From assembly GCA_022702705.1 (NCBI GenBank), contig CM040423.1:39887392-39951391 (forward strand): a DNA stretch of 64,000 nucleotides. Reading direction: 5' to 3'. Positions 12,208 to 24,359 of the stretch are shown here, in pieces (the first letter of the stretch is position 1; the number at the start of each line of letters is the position of its first letter). Under the pieces are notes generated by a model. That model was given only the letters and a program-made list of their open reading frames with translations. It was not told the DNA's origin and made no database searches. A program made the position numbers and the translations under genes. The stretch is from Papilionanthe hookeriana x Papilionanthe teres (Eukaryota; Streptophyta; Magnoliopsida; Asparagales; Orchidaceae).

Positions 12208-12848
12208 ATCGTTCAACCAGGATTACACTAAAGGATGGACTAAATAGAAATAATAAATATTTAAATTATTTTACAATAATTTAAATAACATAATAATCAT
12301 ATATTAATACCATTTTTATCAATTCCACCGATAATATATAAATGTGAATTAATATCAATAATCTAAATAAAAATATTAAAATTGATAATTGCTCTATCTT
12401 TAATTTTTATATATCTTATTTCTAACCATCCAACTAAAATAATATAAAATCAGATTGTGTGATCTCGATGATTAAATTATCCACAATGATTGGGGTACGA
12501 TCATGATACATAATTATAAATTATAACTATAATTAAATACCAAACATTATGAAATGGAGAATAATATGCATCCATCAATATATAATGCTCAATTTTGAAA
12601 AAAAAAAAAAAAAAAAAAAGAAAAGAAAAAACCCAACCGGCATGAATCTGATTTTATATTTCCATATATTTTTTTATATATTTAAAAATCTAACTTCTAA
12701 ACTTCTAACACTCAAGTGACATAATCACATAGAAATATTTACCTGAAAAAGCGCATTTTAATTTAAAAACATTAATATCACTGATATTTTGAATGTGATG
12801 TTAAACATTTGGTAGTTAACATTAAATAAATAAACTTTAGACGGTGAC

Positions 12849-12877
12849 ATATAAATAAATAAATAAATAAATAAATA
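12849..12877. repeat. (ATAA)n microsatellite
   Basis: About seven tetranucleotide units. Confidence 0.9.
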
Positions 12878-12889
12878 CAGATAGCCAGT

Positions 12890-13106
12890 AAAATACATTA
12901 TCAACACTTCTTATGTATTTACAAATCTAACACCAGAATGTATAAATCTCCCAGATCATATTAAAAAAATACCACCATACCAGCTTTTAAGAAGTGAAAT
13001 ACATATTTTCATGCATAGGTAAGGTTGCATGTATGTAAAAATTGGAAGATTAGAGGTTAGATATGTAAATACATAAGAATAGAGTGGCATGTATGTAAAT
13101 GGCAGG
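12890..13106. mobile_element. Long-TIR MITE family copy, both arms
   Basis: Left arm CTTCTTATGTATTTACAAAT; right arm GTTAGATATGTAAATACATA then GTGGCATGTATGTAAATGGC; the CATATTTTCATGCATAGG internal motif is retained. Confidence 0.6.
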
Positions 13107-13870
13107 TAATAACTTTAGGAGAGAAAATGGAACACATTCACACGCCAATAAGTACCAGCATAATATAGTAATGAAGAGTCGACGGGGACAATCTTATGTC
13201 TTTCTCACGTATATAAATATCATTCCTTCTACACTTCTGCTTCAATGAAAGGAAAAAGGGTGAAAGAGGTTGCTAGTCGGGTGGTTTGTATGTAATTGTC
13301 CCCTTTTCTTTAGTATGGTATAGAGATAGCAAAGTAGCCATTTCAAGCGGTTTTTGGTAAAGTGGAAGTGCCACTACATGACAAGACATCACAAACCAAC
13401 TTGAACTTGGCCCAACAAAAAATTAAATTTAGGTTGATATGATTACCTTATGTGTTTCACCCTCGGAGCGGTTTCAAACAACAGTCTTGTGGCGTTTGGT
13501 TGGGCATTTTATGGGCAGTGCGGCGAGTTTTTAATCCCGCATTTCTCCTCCTTATTTTGATGCAGTTGCCCCAGGCATCGCATATCAAATCTACCCCACA
13601 TCTTCCCGCTCTCGCATTTTCTTCAAGTCTTCTGTCATGTCAGTGTCGCCCTCGCTTCTTTTCGGACGACTGTGTTTCTTCCTCCGGTATCCTCTGTCCC
13701 TTAGCCGCATTGTTCTCTTCGTCAATTTATTTGATGGGTTTTCTGAGTAGCACTCATTTTTTAGACTATTTGGTCACTGACTTATTTGTGAATTTACTTG
13801 ATGTTTCTGTTGATATTTTGTGATAGCTTTGAGTGAGAATTTGAGAGATGCGGAAAATGAGTGAGAATTT

Positions 13871-14517
13871 GATTGGTATACATGTTATGCATTGCAGGAA
13901 ATGAGTCTTATAAAATTTAACTCTTAAATTAAAAAATTAAATTGCCTCGGTTGGAAATAAAATCAATTTTCACAGTTTTATTTTTTCTGTATAACTATAT
14001 CGTAGATTGATTATTGAATATACAATAGAAAAATCTTGCCACATTTTTAAAACCTCATCACAAGATAGGGCGTAATATTTTTTTTCCTAGCATGATTTTT
14101 TCAAACATATACAATAAATAAAAATATTATTTTCTCTAAACTAAATTGATGGAGGATAACTATCTTGCAGGTTTTCATTTACATATTACAACTAACATGA
14201 ATGGACCATGAAAGGACTCATCAAACTACAAAGTGCGATTTATACATTTACAACACCTTGGTATCACAAATATATGCATGAAAAATAATATCACTTTTAG
14301 AAAGGCAATGAAGGTGATATTTTTGATATGATAATAAAAAATTGATTGATATGCATGTTATGTGTTGCATGAAATTGAGTCTTATAAAATTTATCTTTGA
14401 AAAGAAAAAGTTAAATTACCTCAGTTAGAAATGAAACCAACTTTCACAGTTCTATTTTTCTTATAACTATTTATATGGTAGATTAATTATTGAATGTACA
14501 ATAGAAAAACCTTGCAT
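13871..14517. repeat. Direct repeat pair (13871-14040 and 14342-14517)
   Basis: Both copies run from a TGATTGATATGCATGTTATG-like start through GAGTCTTATAAAATTTA and AATTGCCTCGGTTGGAAAT-like text to AATAGAAAAATCTTGC. They are diverged, with about 300 bp between them, and no coding capacity is seen. Confidence 0.55.
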
Positions 14518-14519
14518 TT

Positions 14520-15790
14520 TATTTGTTTTTCATTTTTTCCACCTTCTGTTATCACCAACGGATTGCATTTTAAAGCATTAAGGAAAGATGAGCTCTAGGA
14601 TTTTTGGGATCCTGATGATTGTTGTGTCATTGTAAAATTTTGACTTCCCTGATGACGTCACGTCAGCCACATAGCTACGAGAGAAAATTCTACAAGTGCC
14701 CGCAGAGAATCAAGGAGAAGTGTGACTTCTATTGGTGGGCAGACAGTTTGACAGATTCTACGGCCGAGTGATCGCGAATGGATAGTATCACTTGAGAATG
14801 GCTTGTCTCGTGACATACGTGCTAGTTTTTTTGATAAGTAATATTATCACAGTATTAAATGTAATGTTAATTTTTTTTATTTATTTTAGTAATTATGATA
14901 CTCTTTGTTAAGTGCGACATATATCTTATTTTTATGTACTTTTCTGAAGTAGATTTATGCTTCTTAAGTATCAAATATATTGTTATGACAATTCATTCAA
15001 AAAAACATTACTGCAAATGGGTAGAACGGTCATTTGTCCAGAAACAGCTGTCGCACAGCTGATTTCAAACTACAAAAACAAAAAATCAGTTAGTTTATCC
15101 GCAGCAACTTCGCGGCAGCTTATTGATAAATTGCAGCTAACCCAAACATTTTTGGATCGTCATAGAGTTAAACCATCAACCATCATAACTTCTAGATTTG
15201 ATTTCATTTCTATAAGAAAACACTAACCATTTAACATTGTATCACTTATTAAGCATTTATGTACGTTATAAACCTCAGCAAGGTTTCAAACTAATGGGTA
15301 TCACTTATTGCAGGTATACTGATTTCATTTAACATTGAATGGGTAATACTTATTAAGCACTTATGTACAACATTTATATTTCTAATTTCATATATACTTA
15401 TAAATGTGTGCAACGGATTATTCTGATCAGGTTGGGGTTAGTCGTGATATAGGTAAATAGGCTTTGTATCGACTCATCTAATGACTGGCTTAAGTTTGGG
15501 TCCAACTAAATCCATTAATCCAAATTAACACTAAGCAAAAAAGTTTAGAAGAGATGATATATAGATAAAACATAATCTTACCGAAAGAATGGGAAGATGA
15601 GATCCACTAAATCAAACTGAAAAAAACAATCCAAACAAATCCAAACAAGAGACTAACTCTCAAATATATTTCTAAAATATGAATAATTACAAGTTCTAGT
15701 TCATGCCTATCTATAGCTTCTACCATAACTAAAAGAAAGTAATAAATTCATAGAATGGGTGCATGAATCTCCTTGAAATATACCAGATGC
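14520..15790. other. Intergenic stretch, no gene seen
   Basis: A palindromic TGACGTCA occurs near 14653 and CAGCTG-rich, weakly inverted sequence at 15030-15140 may be an old MITE. No supported gene. Confidence 0.45.
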
Positions 15791-15794
15791 TTAT

Positions 15795-15950
15795 TTATTC
15801 TTCATTCTTCATTAATGCATCAAAATGCTGAAATGGAAGCTTCTTAAAAGAAAACAGTTGACCATTGACTTGCATGGTGATGTCATAACCAACAGGTGGA
15901 AGCATGGCATTGGCTTGCTTGGGTGGACTAGAAATAGCTTGCATAGACAC
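15795..15950 (-). other. Possible captured exon fragment, unrecognised
   Basis: The last ~50 codons before a TAA at 15797-15795 have protein-like composition (SSPPKQANAMLPPVGYDIT, then MQVNGQLFSFKKLPF, ending MKNEE). This is more ordinary than the AT-rich noise around it. Upstream sequence does not continue convincingly. I do not recognise the protein. It may be a last exon or a fragment carried by a transposon. Confidence 0.3.
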
Positions 15951-16304
15951 ATATTGCATGTATATATAATATTCTATTACATCATTTAAATAGCCATGTG
16001 ACATCAATAAAACTAAAAATATAATCATGCAAAAACAAAAAACATTCATAAACTATGTTGTATGATGCATCCACAACTTTTGTCATTAATTGGTTCAATG
16101 AAAGAATAGTGGCCAACAAAATAGGCTTCACCTCATACATATGTAACAAGAGGAAATCAATAGCTACATACCATATTGGTAGTTTTCATCAAATTCTTAA
16201 AATAGGTTAAACGCAAAAGCAATATTATCAGATTATTCTGCTTGTGGCAATCCCCTAGAGACTCATCTTTCTAGTAATCAAGACGCATTATTTCACTTTA
16301 GGAA

Positions 16305-16540
16305 AATGTACATACAGACCGTTTAATTCAATATATTTACATACCTAACACCTAAACTTCAATGTTTACATATATTTCATCTTCCTATGCATGAAAAGAT
16401 GCAATTCAATATTTAAAAGGAAATGATACTTGTATTTTTATGCGATATGAAAAATTTGGATTGTAAAACGTAAAAATGTAAAATTTAGGTGTTCAATACT
16501 TAAATACATAGTAATTGGGTGGTACGTATAAAACTGCCCC
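16305..16540. mobile_element. Long-TIR MITE family copy, both arms
   Basis: Left arm with ATATATTTACATACCTAACA and CACCTAAACTT; right arm AATTTAGGTGTTCAATACTT and ATAGTAATTGGGTGGTACGT. Nearly full length. Confidence 0.65.
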
Positions 16541-16831
16541 TTCATTTTATGGGTTTTTTTATCCCACTATCACCATTTGTAGATAAGTTTTTGAGAGTGA
16601 AAGTATGCTCATTAAACCTAGCAAGAAAGGGGAAGAATAAATCAGCCAAATGCATACAGAATAAACCATTCAAGGTTTTTGGAGCAGTTACAGTTGTTTC
16701 AAAAAGCTTTATAGAAAAAACTGATGTGAAAAAGCTGTTGTTAGTGACTCAGTATGTCGGTCTAAGCAATCAAGTAAAACAACCACTTAAACAAATAAAT
16801 AGTTGATACCCAAAATACTAATCACACTCTT

Positions 16832-17000
16832 AGGCCCCACTTGGCATCACTATTGTTTCCTTTTTTTTTCCTTCTATTTTTTAAAATAAGTTTGTTGGTA
16901 TAATTTTCATATGGATTTAACTTTTGTTTTTAGAAACAAATCAACTTATTTTTAAAAATAAGTTGATCCCAAACACAAATAAAAGATAAAAGTGATCCCA
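16832..17000. mobile_element. Possible MITE, AGGCCCCACTTGG ends
   Basis: The left end ..CCCACTTGGCATCACT is partly inverted in AGTGATCCCAAACAGC on the right; short and AT-rich. Low-grade evidence. Confidence 0.3.
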
Positions 17001-17404
17001 AACAGCTACTTCCATTGCTTGAGTAGACAGTTATCTTCAGGGTCCTACTATCATTATATAAAAATGTGTACTGACACACCCCACAACATGTAAAATCTTG
17101 TCCATCGCTTTACAACCAGAAGCAAGAATGAAATTAACATGTTAGGGAAAACAAACTAAGATAAATCTATAAAAACATCTTATAATGAAGAGATCATAAG
17201 ATTGTTGTTCCCAAGCTAGAAATCTTCTCGTTATTTGCTTGTGTATTGATTATTTATACTCCAGCAATCCGCCTAAACAAAGGTGAGTAGGTAAATCTTT
17301 AATAGACACTGCTATGGATGCCATGAGGTTTAGGTTTTAGTGTTTTGGAGCAAAATGAATATGTTAAACTAGAATTATATTACGGCATCATAGATTTTCT
17401 TTTA

Positions 17405-17475
17405 AGGCATTTACATACATACCACCCAATTCTTATGTAAAAACATATCTAACATCTAAACTTTGTAAATATTTT
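17405..17475. mobile_element. Long-TIR MITE family, left arm
   Basis: GGCATTTACATACATACCAC is almost consensus, followed by CCAATTCTTATGTAAAAACA; the rest is missing. Confidence 0.5.
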
Positions 17476-18304
17476 TATAAGAACCAAGTTCGTTTAAAGA
17501 TTATTTTTTATGATACAATAACAAAAACAGAATACACCAAATAATGACTTTGAGAGATTGAGATTTAAACACATAAACATCGTTAAATAGTCCCACTCTA
17601 ACAACCTTAAATATCAAGAATACGGTAAGTTGTTTTCAACTAATCTAAGTTTTCATACATATGAATGTGACAACAATTGAAATATGTTTATAATGAAACA
17701 ATTCATATGCGCTGTCTAGTAGCATCCTATATATTGGATTTAGCTATGGATTTAACTTAAATTCAGCCAAACACCAAAAAACAAAAATTAAACCACTGTT
17801 AAATCCAATTTTCTGTCGTTCTATCTTCCTCTTTGCGTGTTCTGTCACAGTGTGGATTTAATAAATCCGGATTTAGTGAATTCGACTGAGAAAATTTTAT
17901 TACGCCATCGTTCACGATTTGTCAGTGTGAATTTGATAAAATCGTATTGATCGGATGTGATAAATCCTATTTAACGTCAATCAAAGTTGCACGCAAACAC
18001 CGCCATAGACTAACTCTTACAAGCCCAACTACCAAAGTTCAGCATTAGGCTAGGCCATCTTAGATCACACCTACCTAAAAGTGGCCAAATTCCACTCTAA
18101 TACTTCCTTCTTCAGAGTCTTCATGGTATTAACTTGATTAAGAACTGAACTTGAGTAATCAACACAACATGAGGGACATTATGAGAAATACGAAGCAGGT
18201 GCACATTTTCATCTTTTGCATACAAAAACTATGCAAACCAAACATTCATACATCAAGCAATGTCATTCACAATAGCATAACAGATAACAATTTTTCTATT
18301 GATT

Positions 18305-18569
18305 AGGGTGTGTCTGGGACAGCAGTGTGGTGGTAATGTAGTGTCGCACCGAATTTTTTCATGTTTCTCAAAATTGCATTTTGCCGGCGTTCTCAAGAAA
18401 CAACAGTTAAAAGCAGCATTTTCCTACCATACCTGGCTGCCTGCTAGAAAGCTGTAGTTTGACTTTAAAAAAATAAATATATTTTTAATAACCACCGCAA
18501 CTTTTTGAACATCTTTTTCAACATATTCTCAACTGCTTCTCCAAACAACAACTGCTCCAAACAGACCCT
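18305..18569. mobile_element. MITE, GGGTGTGTCTGGG type
   Basis: About 265 bp with inverted ends AGGGTGTGTCTGGGACAGC and GCTCCAAACAGACCCT; AT-rich non-coding interior. Confidence 0.5.
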
Positions 18570-18983
18570 ATATAACCAATTTTAAAATTTAATACAAATA
18601 ATTTTTTTCATTATGTTAAAACCTACTCTAATTCAGGATAAAACTTCTAATTAATTGAACAAAGCAAAATTCTAATTGGAGTTTCTCTTGATAATACTGA
18701 ACAATGCTTGCTATTTCAACTAAAAATTTTAAGCAGGTTCTAACATGCGCAAACATTATCATAAAATTGATATTTAAATTATCCTAAGAATAAATCAATT
18801 CACCATAAATGTAATGCAAAGAGTACTTTCACTCATCATCATATATGTTCGAAGGATTGGAACAGTAGTTGCATTTTACAAGTAAGACAAGATTTGCTTT
18901 TATAATACAACAACAAACAATAGTGAAATTTTAATTTTTGGACTATATAATTAACATTATTAGAACTACTCCAACCTTACACC

Positions 18984-19935
18984 TATTGTGAAAAACGACT
19001 ACAATAAATCGAAAAATTAGAACGAGAAATTTCGCACAAAAACAACAGGCACACAAATTTACGTGGTTCGGGCAAACTGCCTACGTCCACGGAGTTGCAA
19101 AAGATTTTATTACTTTGCGGATTACACCGTCGACTACCTCTACATTTATAAGAAAACTCTTTTTCTCCCCTCTCTCTCTCTTTTCTCTAGCGAGAACCAC
19201 ACAGCTTTCTCTCTTCCTCCCCTTTCTACTCGTGAGCTACGTGAGAAGCCAAGGAGAACCACAACAGAAGAAGTGAATACCACGGAGCAACAAGTCGTGC
19301 GATCCCTCTTCACGTAACTCTTCTGCTTCTCATAAGTACCCACGTCGAAGGAATCTAGGGAGCAAGTCTTGTCGATTCTTTCTTTCGTGAACAAACACCA
19401 GGCGGGATCCAGCAAAAGAAATCGGGCGATTTACGGAAGAATAAGGAAGGAACTAAACACGATTAACAATTGCCTAATATGCAGTGGACCAGGCTCTACC
19501 TTTTTTAACAATTCTCCCACTTGGAGACTGTGACACCCGCTACATCATCCACTGACTGCATCAATTTTTTCCTCAAACGTGATATCTCCAACTCTGCAAC
19601 TCAGAACCTCGATCTTCATGTCAGAAGAGCAGCTGAAGTTGAGCACAACTTCAGTTTCTCATTTTTCCTGGGCAGCTCTCACTTACTCGAATTTTCATCT
19701 TACAAAGTTTTTTCATAGCTTTGTGATTCTCCCCAATTTGTCAACAGAAGATAGTTCAATGCATGTGAGTAACGCTGAGGAGAACTTCTATTATTGATTA
19801 ACCTGCGAACTGTAGCTTTAGACTGCAAAACAATAAGAATGGGTGCTCCGGACCTACTCTCCTCTTCACTTCCATCACTGTCCTGCATTGTGACCTCTGG
19901 TAAATCATCAAACCTTACCAACTCGGATTCCTGTA
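18984..19935 (-). mobile_element. Degraded copia relic with one LTR
   Basis: 18984-19510 is an LTR related to those of the element at 29721-35060 (GTGAAAAACGACTACAATAAA at one end, TTTTTAACA at the other). It is followed by the polypurine tract (minus-strand TCTCCAAGTGGGAGAATT) and by the end of the RNase H region to about 19660. Sequence then jumps to the integrase/RT linker (19665-19935, matching about 31960-32250), so most of pol is deleted. No 5' LTR. Confidence 0.7.
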
Positions 19936-19944
19936 GCCGGGATT

Positions 19945-22900
19945 GGAAGAAAGGGTGTCAACGAACATGATTGTGAAATTTGGTAGACTACAATTTTCTT
20001 AATTTTTTTAACTTTTTAATTTATATAAATATGTTATTTTGTTCAAAAATCAAAATACAAATATAGATACATTAAAATGGCTCAGAAAAATCAGAGAAGC
20101 TTCCCCAAGGTCATTTAATATCTCTGTTAAATTTCATATTTTTTCTAATTTATATTTTAATTTTTATGATTTAAATACTTCAAAACTTAATCTAAAAAGA
20201 TTTACTCGATGAAAAAAAATGTGATTTCAATTTTAAAAAAATTCTTCTCCTTTCCCTAATTTCGTAGCATCTTTCGGTTTATTTTTTGGAGTTTCCTACC
20301 AAAAATTATTTCTTATTGAAGTAAGTTATAATTTCTGGAATAAAAAAAATATATAAATATTAATAAAAAAACACATCTTCCTCCCCGCCCCCTGTACGCA
20401 AACTGGTTTCAACTGCCGGAACTTCTCAGAGTCCGTTATTCGCTGATTCTCAACCAAATTTCGCGTTCTTGGGCTCGTTTTGTTCAGCTCGAAGAGCTTA
20501 TAACATTTATATTTTTATGATAAAATATTTTTTAGATGTAATAAGATATAATTAATAAATCTAATAATTAAACAAAATCAAAATCAAATATGTAATATTA
20601 ATTTAATTAAATAATTATCAAATGTATTTGATTTAGAAAAACAAAAATATTACTATAGATTGGAAATAAGAGTAATGATTTTTAGATAATTTGATTTTTC
20701 AAACTTTTTAATAAATTTTCTTTACCTTCAAAAATAAAAAAAATAAAAAAATAAATTAAATGAAGAAAATACAAATATTTTTACTTTAAATCAATAATAA
20801 TATTATATTTGTTCTAAATCAAATGCATTTGATGATCAATAAAATTAATATTACACATTTAATTATGATTTAACTCATATATTATATTTATTGGTTATAT
20901 CATAATATATATTAAATACCTCTCCTTATAATTACATATATTTATTATATATATTTATATTGAATAGGATGGATAATACAAAAATTATAATTGTATATAT
21001 AATTTATATGTGTATGTTAATAAGTGATGGAGTTCACCATCTTATAATCCTAATTAGGGATGTAAAAATACTCATACATCTATATTAAAAAAATAACTTA
21101 TCAATAATAAAGTACCTTAATTCCTACAGCTTATACAATGTTTTTGTGATAATGCATAAACAAAATATTATAAAAAAAAATTATACAATACAATTCAATA
21201 TTATAAAATCAATGGAATGATCATATTTGATTATTGAATAGTTATTTATCTTAAACCGACTAACATACATAATCACTTTTTATTTGTTATATTATGGTAG
21301 ATTAGAAGTATGAGTATTCACTTCCTATTGTAACTCACTATAATTTAAAATAATATTTTCAAGTTTAAACTTTTAATTAAAATGTAACAATACTCATACA
21401 TCTATATTGAAAAAAAAAATAATCGATAATAGAAATACTGATACATCTATACTGAAAAAAAGAACATTGATAATAAAGTACCTTAATTTCTACAACTTAG
21501 ACATTTTTTTTGTGATAATGTATATAAAAAAAATATTATAAATAAAAAAAAATTATAAAATTAATTGAATGATCATATTTGATTTTTGAATTGTTATATA
21601 TCTGAAACCGCCTAACATACATTTCACTTCTTATGTTTTATATTAATGTAGATTAGAAATATTAGTATTTACTTACTATTGTAACTCACTATATTTTAAA
21701 ATAATATTTTTCAAGTTTAAACTTTTAAGTAAAATGAATAATAGAAGACAAAACTTGTATAAAAAACGCCATCAGTAAAAAATAAGATAAATTTTTAACT
21801 GCATTGATTTAATTCATTTATATTAAAAAATTCCAATTATTTTTAGATGATCAATTACCAGTGATAAATAAATAAAATAGAAAATTTTAATTTTACGGTC
21901 AGACCGCTAGTTTTTTTTACTAAAATTCCAAGTCCCGTGGTCGACTCATGACAATTGGTTCCATAACTACTCGGATAATTTATTAAAAATGTTTATAAAT
22001 ATATATAAGAATTTACATTTTGTTGAAAATTTTGATGTTTGGAAAGAAAGTTGAAAAATGAATGCAAGAGAATTTTAGTTTATAACTATTAAATATCTTT
22101 TTTATTATAGATGAAGTTGCCCTGAAAACACCATACAAATTATAAAATCAAATTACCTATAAACTATCTTGTACTATAACTAACATAATGAAATAACTTA
22201 CAAAACCTATGACATCAAAACTACAAATAAAATAAAAAGGCTTTAACATTTCTATTAGATTAAGGTTTATGCAACCAAAAATAACAATCATAAATTTATT
22301 AGAATAGTAAATATACAACATAAACCCATATTTTTTAAGTAGCGCTTTACTGCCCAAATATTTCAGATAAAATGACATAAAAATTAGAAAAAACATGTAT
22401 TCCAAGAAATTACATATTTAAGATTTTTCTTATGGATTGTAGATTGAGTTGAGTATTTTGGGAGGGAACAAAAGGTTACGCTTTCTATTTTTTTGTGTCT
22501 AGCTTACGTCGCTCAATAAAAACAATAAAGGGGGAATTGGTATATTCAATCCAAATTGATATAAAGAAAATAAATTGATCATATAATTTTAAAAAGTGTA
22601 TCTCCTCCATTAATTTTTTAATCATATTAAGGAGAGGCACCATGCATAACGGAACAATTTGTGGTTTGTAAATTAAAAATATGTTCTAGAAAATGATCAT
22701 TTTATATTTCACTCAATTTGAATTTGAAGAGGAAAATCACAGTAAAAATAATTTAAAAAATTAATGAATATTTAAATTAATGATGACATCTAATTAAATC
22801 TAACTAAAACAAAAATTCAGCAAATTATATGAATTTTAGAAATAATTTTTTTAGCATCAAATGACCAAATAAGCCTATAGAAATATTACCATGGGGCCAC

Positions 22901-23180
22901 TACTAAAAATTCAGTTACACCGAAAAAAGAAGATATAGAAAAAACGATGATCTATAGATAACATCAATCATAGTTTAAATTTTAAAGAAAAAACAATATA
23001 CAATTCATTTTGTTAAATATGCAAGAAATTCACATGGATAAAATAATCAACTTTAAACTCTGAATCAAATAGCCACAAAATATAGACCAGTTCAGAATCA
23101 TGCACATAATATAACCAAAATATTATTAAAAAAAAAACAAAACACTAAAGAAATAAATTCATTTCACATAATTTGAATTA
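19945..23180. other. AT-rich intergenic stretch
   Basis: Very AT-rich; the only structure I can support is the tandem duplication at 21059-21745. Confidence 0.55.
21059..21745. repeat. Tandem duplication of ~350 bp
   Basis: Unit 1 (21059-21380) and unit 2 (21381/21428-21745) share CATACATCTATATT, AATAAAGTACCTTAATT, GAATGATCATATTTGATT, ACATACAT and CAAGTTTAAACTTTTAA in order. The first ~45 bp of the unit is present a third time at the junction. AT-rich and non-coding. Confidence 0.6.
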
Positions 23181-23182
23181 AT

Positions 23183-24240
23183 GTGACGGTCAATGGAGGC
23201 CGGCCTGCAAAAGGAATCCAAGGGCTGAGTCAAGAGAACCCAAACCCCTGGATAGAACAAGCCTGTACTATGAGACCGTTAAGAATTTTCTATTGGGTTC
23301 CTATTAGACGGGCAGCCGCAGAGAACCTGCAGGCTTTTCAGAGCTACAAAGTTTCCTTTAAAAGCTCTCCCCTTCAATGAACCCATCTACTGAGTCAAAC
23401 GCAAAAGTTTGACTACCAGTAGGATTCAGAAAGCTGACTTGTTTAGCATTTATGCTCAGAATTTAGAATTTAAACGGACAAGAGAATAGTTTAAGTAAGA
23501 AATTATAATAAAATCACAAAAAAAAGAATAAACAAATAAGAATATTGTCGGATTTATGGAATTCAAACTAAATTTGTGGGGATAAACTTCATTGAAATAA
23601 AAACTGCTAAATGGCTAATCGATCATATAGTATGTGACTAATGCCGCCTGTTTCCAGGCATGGATAAATGGCTAATAGATTATATAGCAGAGATCACTCT
23701 ATCGTTAAATTCCCTTCAAACAAATTGCAACTACAAAAACAAAAGAAGAATCGAATGGTTACCGTAGAAGCCAAAGAAAGCTTCTGGTTGCCTATTAGAA
23801 TTGCGGCTGCAAACACCATTACTCGAATCGACAGAGAGATTCCGCCTGTCAATCATTGGAGCAATTTAAGTTAGGTTTTTTAGTTCCTTCCTCCTAGTTC
23901 ACTGACACACATTACATGAATAACCAATGAGATTAAAATTGAATAGATTTTTTCGGTGCTTACAATGAAAGTACAATAACTTACAAAATATCCTCCTTTG
24001 CTGAGAGATTTGACGCATCTAGAAGTCAATTCCTGCAATTCCCGACTACGATGTTACATCTTCAGCAAGGGCAATGATCCCTGAAGCAAAAAGATCAAAA
24101 GAAGGCTCACATTACATTGCAGATTTACGGACGAATTGCGTAGTTTGTATAAATCACAAGCAAGATAAACTCGAATCTGGAAAACTCCCTCAACCCGCCG
24201 AGAAATAGAGATCTAAAAGCGGCTAGGGTTTGTGCTTGTG
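23183..24240 (-). other. Candidate small spliced gene or ncRNA host, unrecognised
   Basis: Downstream of the site II/telo-box promoter. A piece starting at ATG 24018 (MRQISQQRRIF) ends at a GTAAG donor (23984) and joins in frame, across GT-AG, to 23845-23763 (CGISLSIRVMVFAAAILIGN and about eight more residues). Further down, 23441-23358 reads QVSFLNPTGSQTFAFDSVDG plus seven residues to a TAA, but no splice site puts this last piece in phase. The sequences around 23235-23320 and 23770-23820 resemble each other, which also fits repeated small RNAs. Structure unresolved. Confidence 0.3.
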
Positions 24241-24344
24241 AGATGCTACTGTTAATGGTATTTAAAGTAGATGGCACTATCACGTGATTTGCACGTATAA
24301 TAGATTGGGAGTTCTGAGCCGGGCCTATAACATTTTTGAGCCCA
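24224..24344 (-). promoter_or_regulatory. Housekeeping-type promoter: site II, TATA, telo-box
   Basis: On the minus strand: site II TGGGCT (24344-24339), AGGCCC (24326-24321), a TATA-like CTTTAAATACC (24266-24256) and a telo-box AAACCCTA (24231-24224). This order is typical of plant ribosomal-protein, snoRNA and other translation-linked genes, with the telo-box at the start of the transcript. It points to a transcript running from about 24240 towards 23180. Confidence 0.55.
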
Positions 24345-24359
24345 TTAGACTCTTTTTTT

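Noticed and set aside
13452..13823. 123-codon open frame on the plus strand
   Set aside because: Begins in MITE-like GTTTGGTTGGGCATTTTATG text and has no recognisable domain; likely chance.
14640..14670. TGACGTCA palindrome as a regulatory site
   Set aside because: No gene lies next to it; one 8 bp motif in this much sequence is expected by chance.
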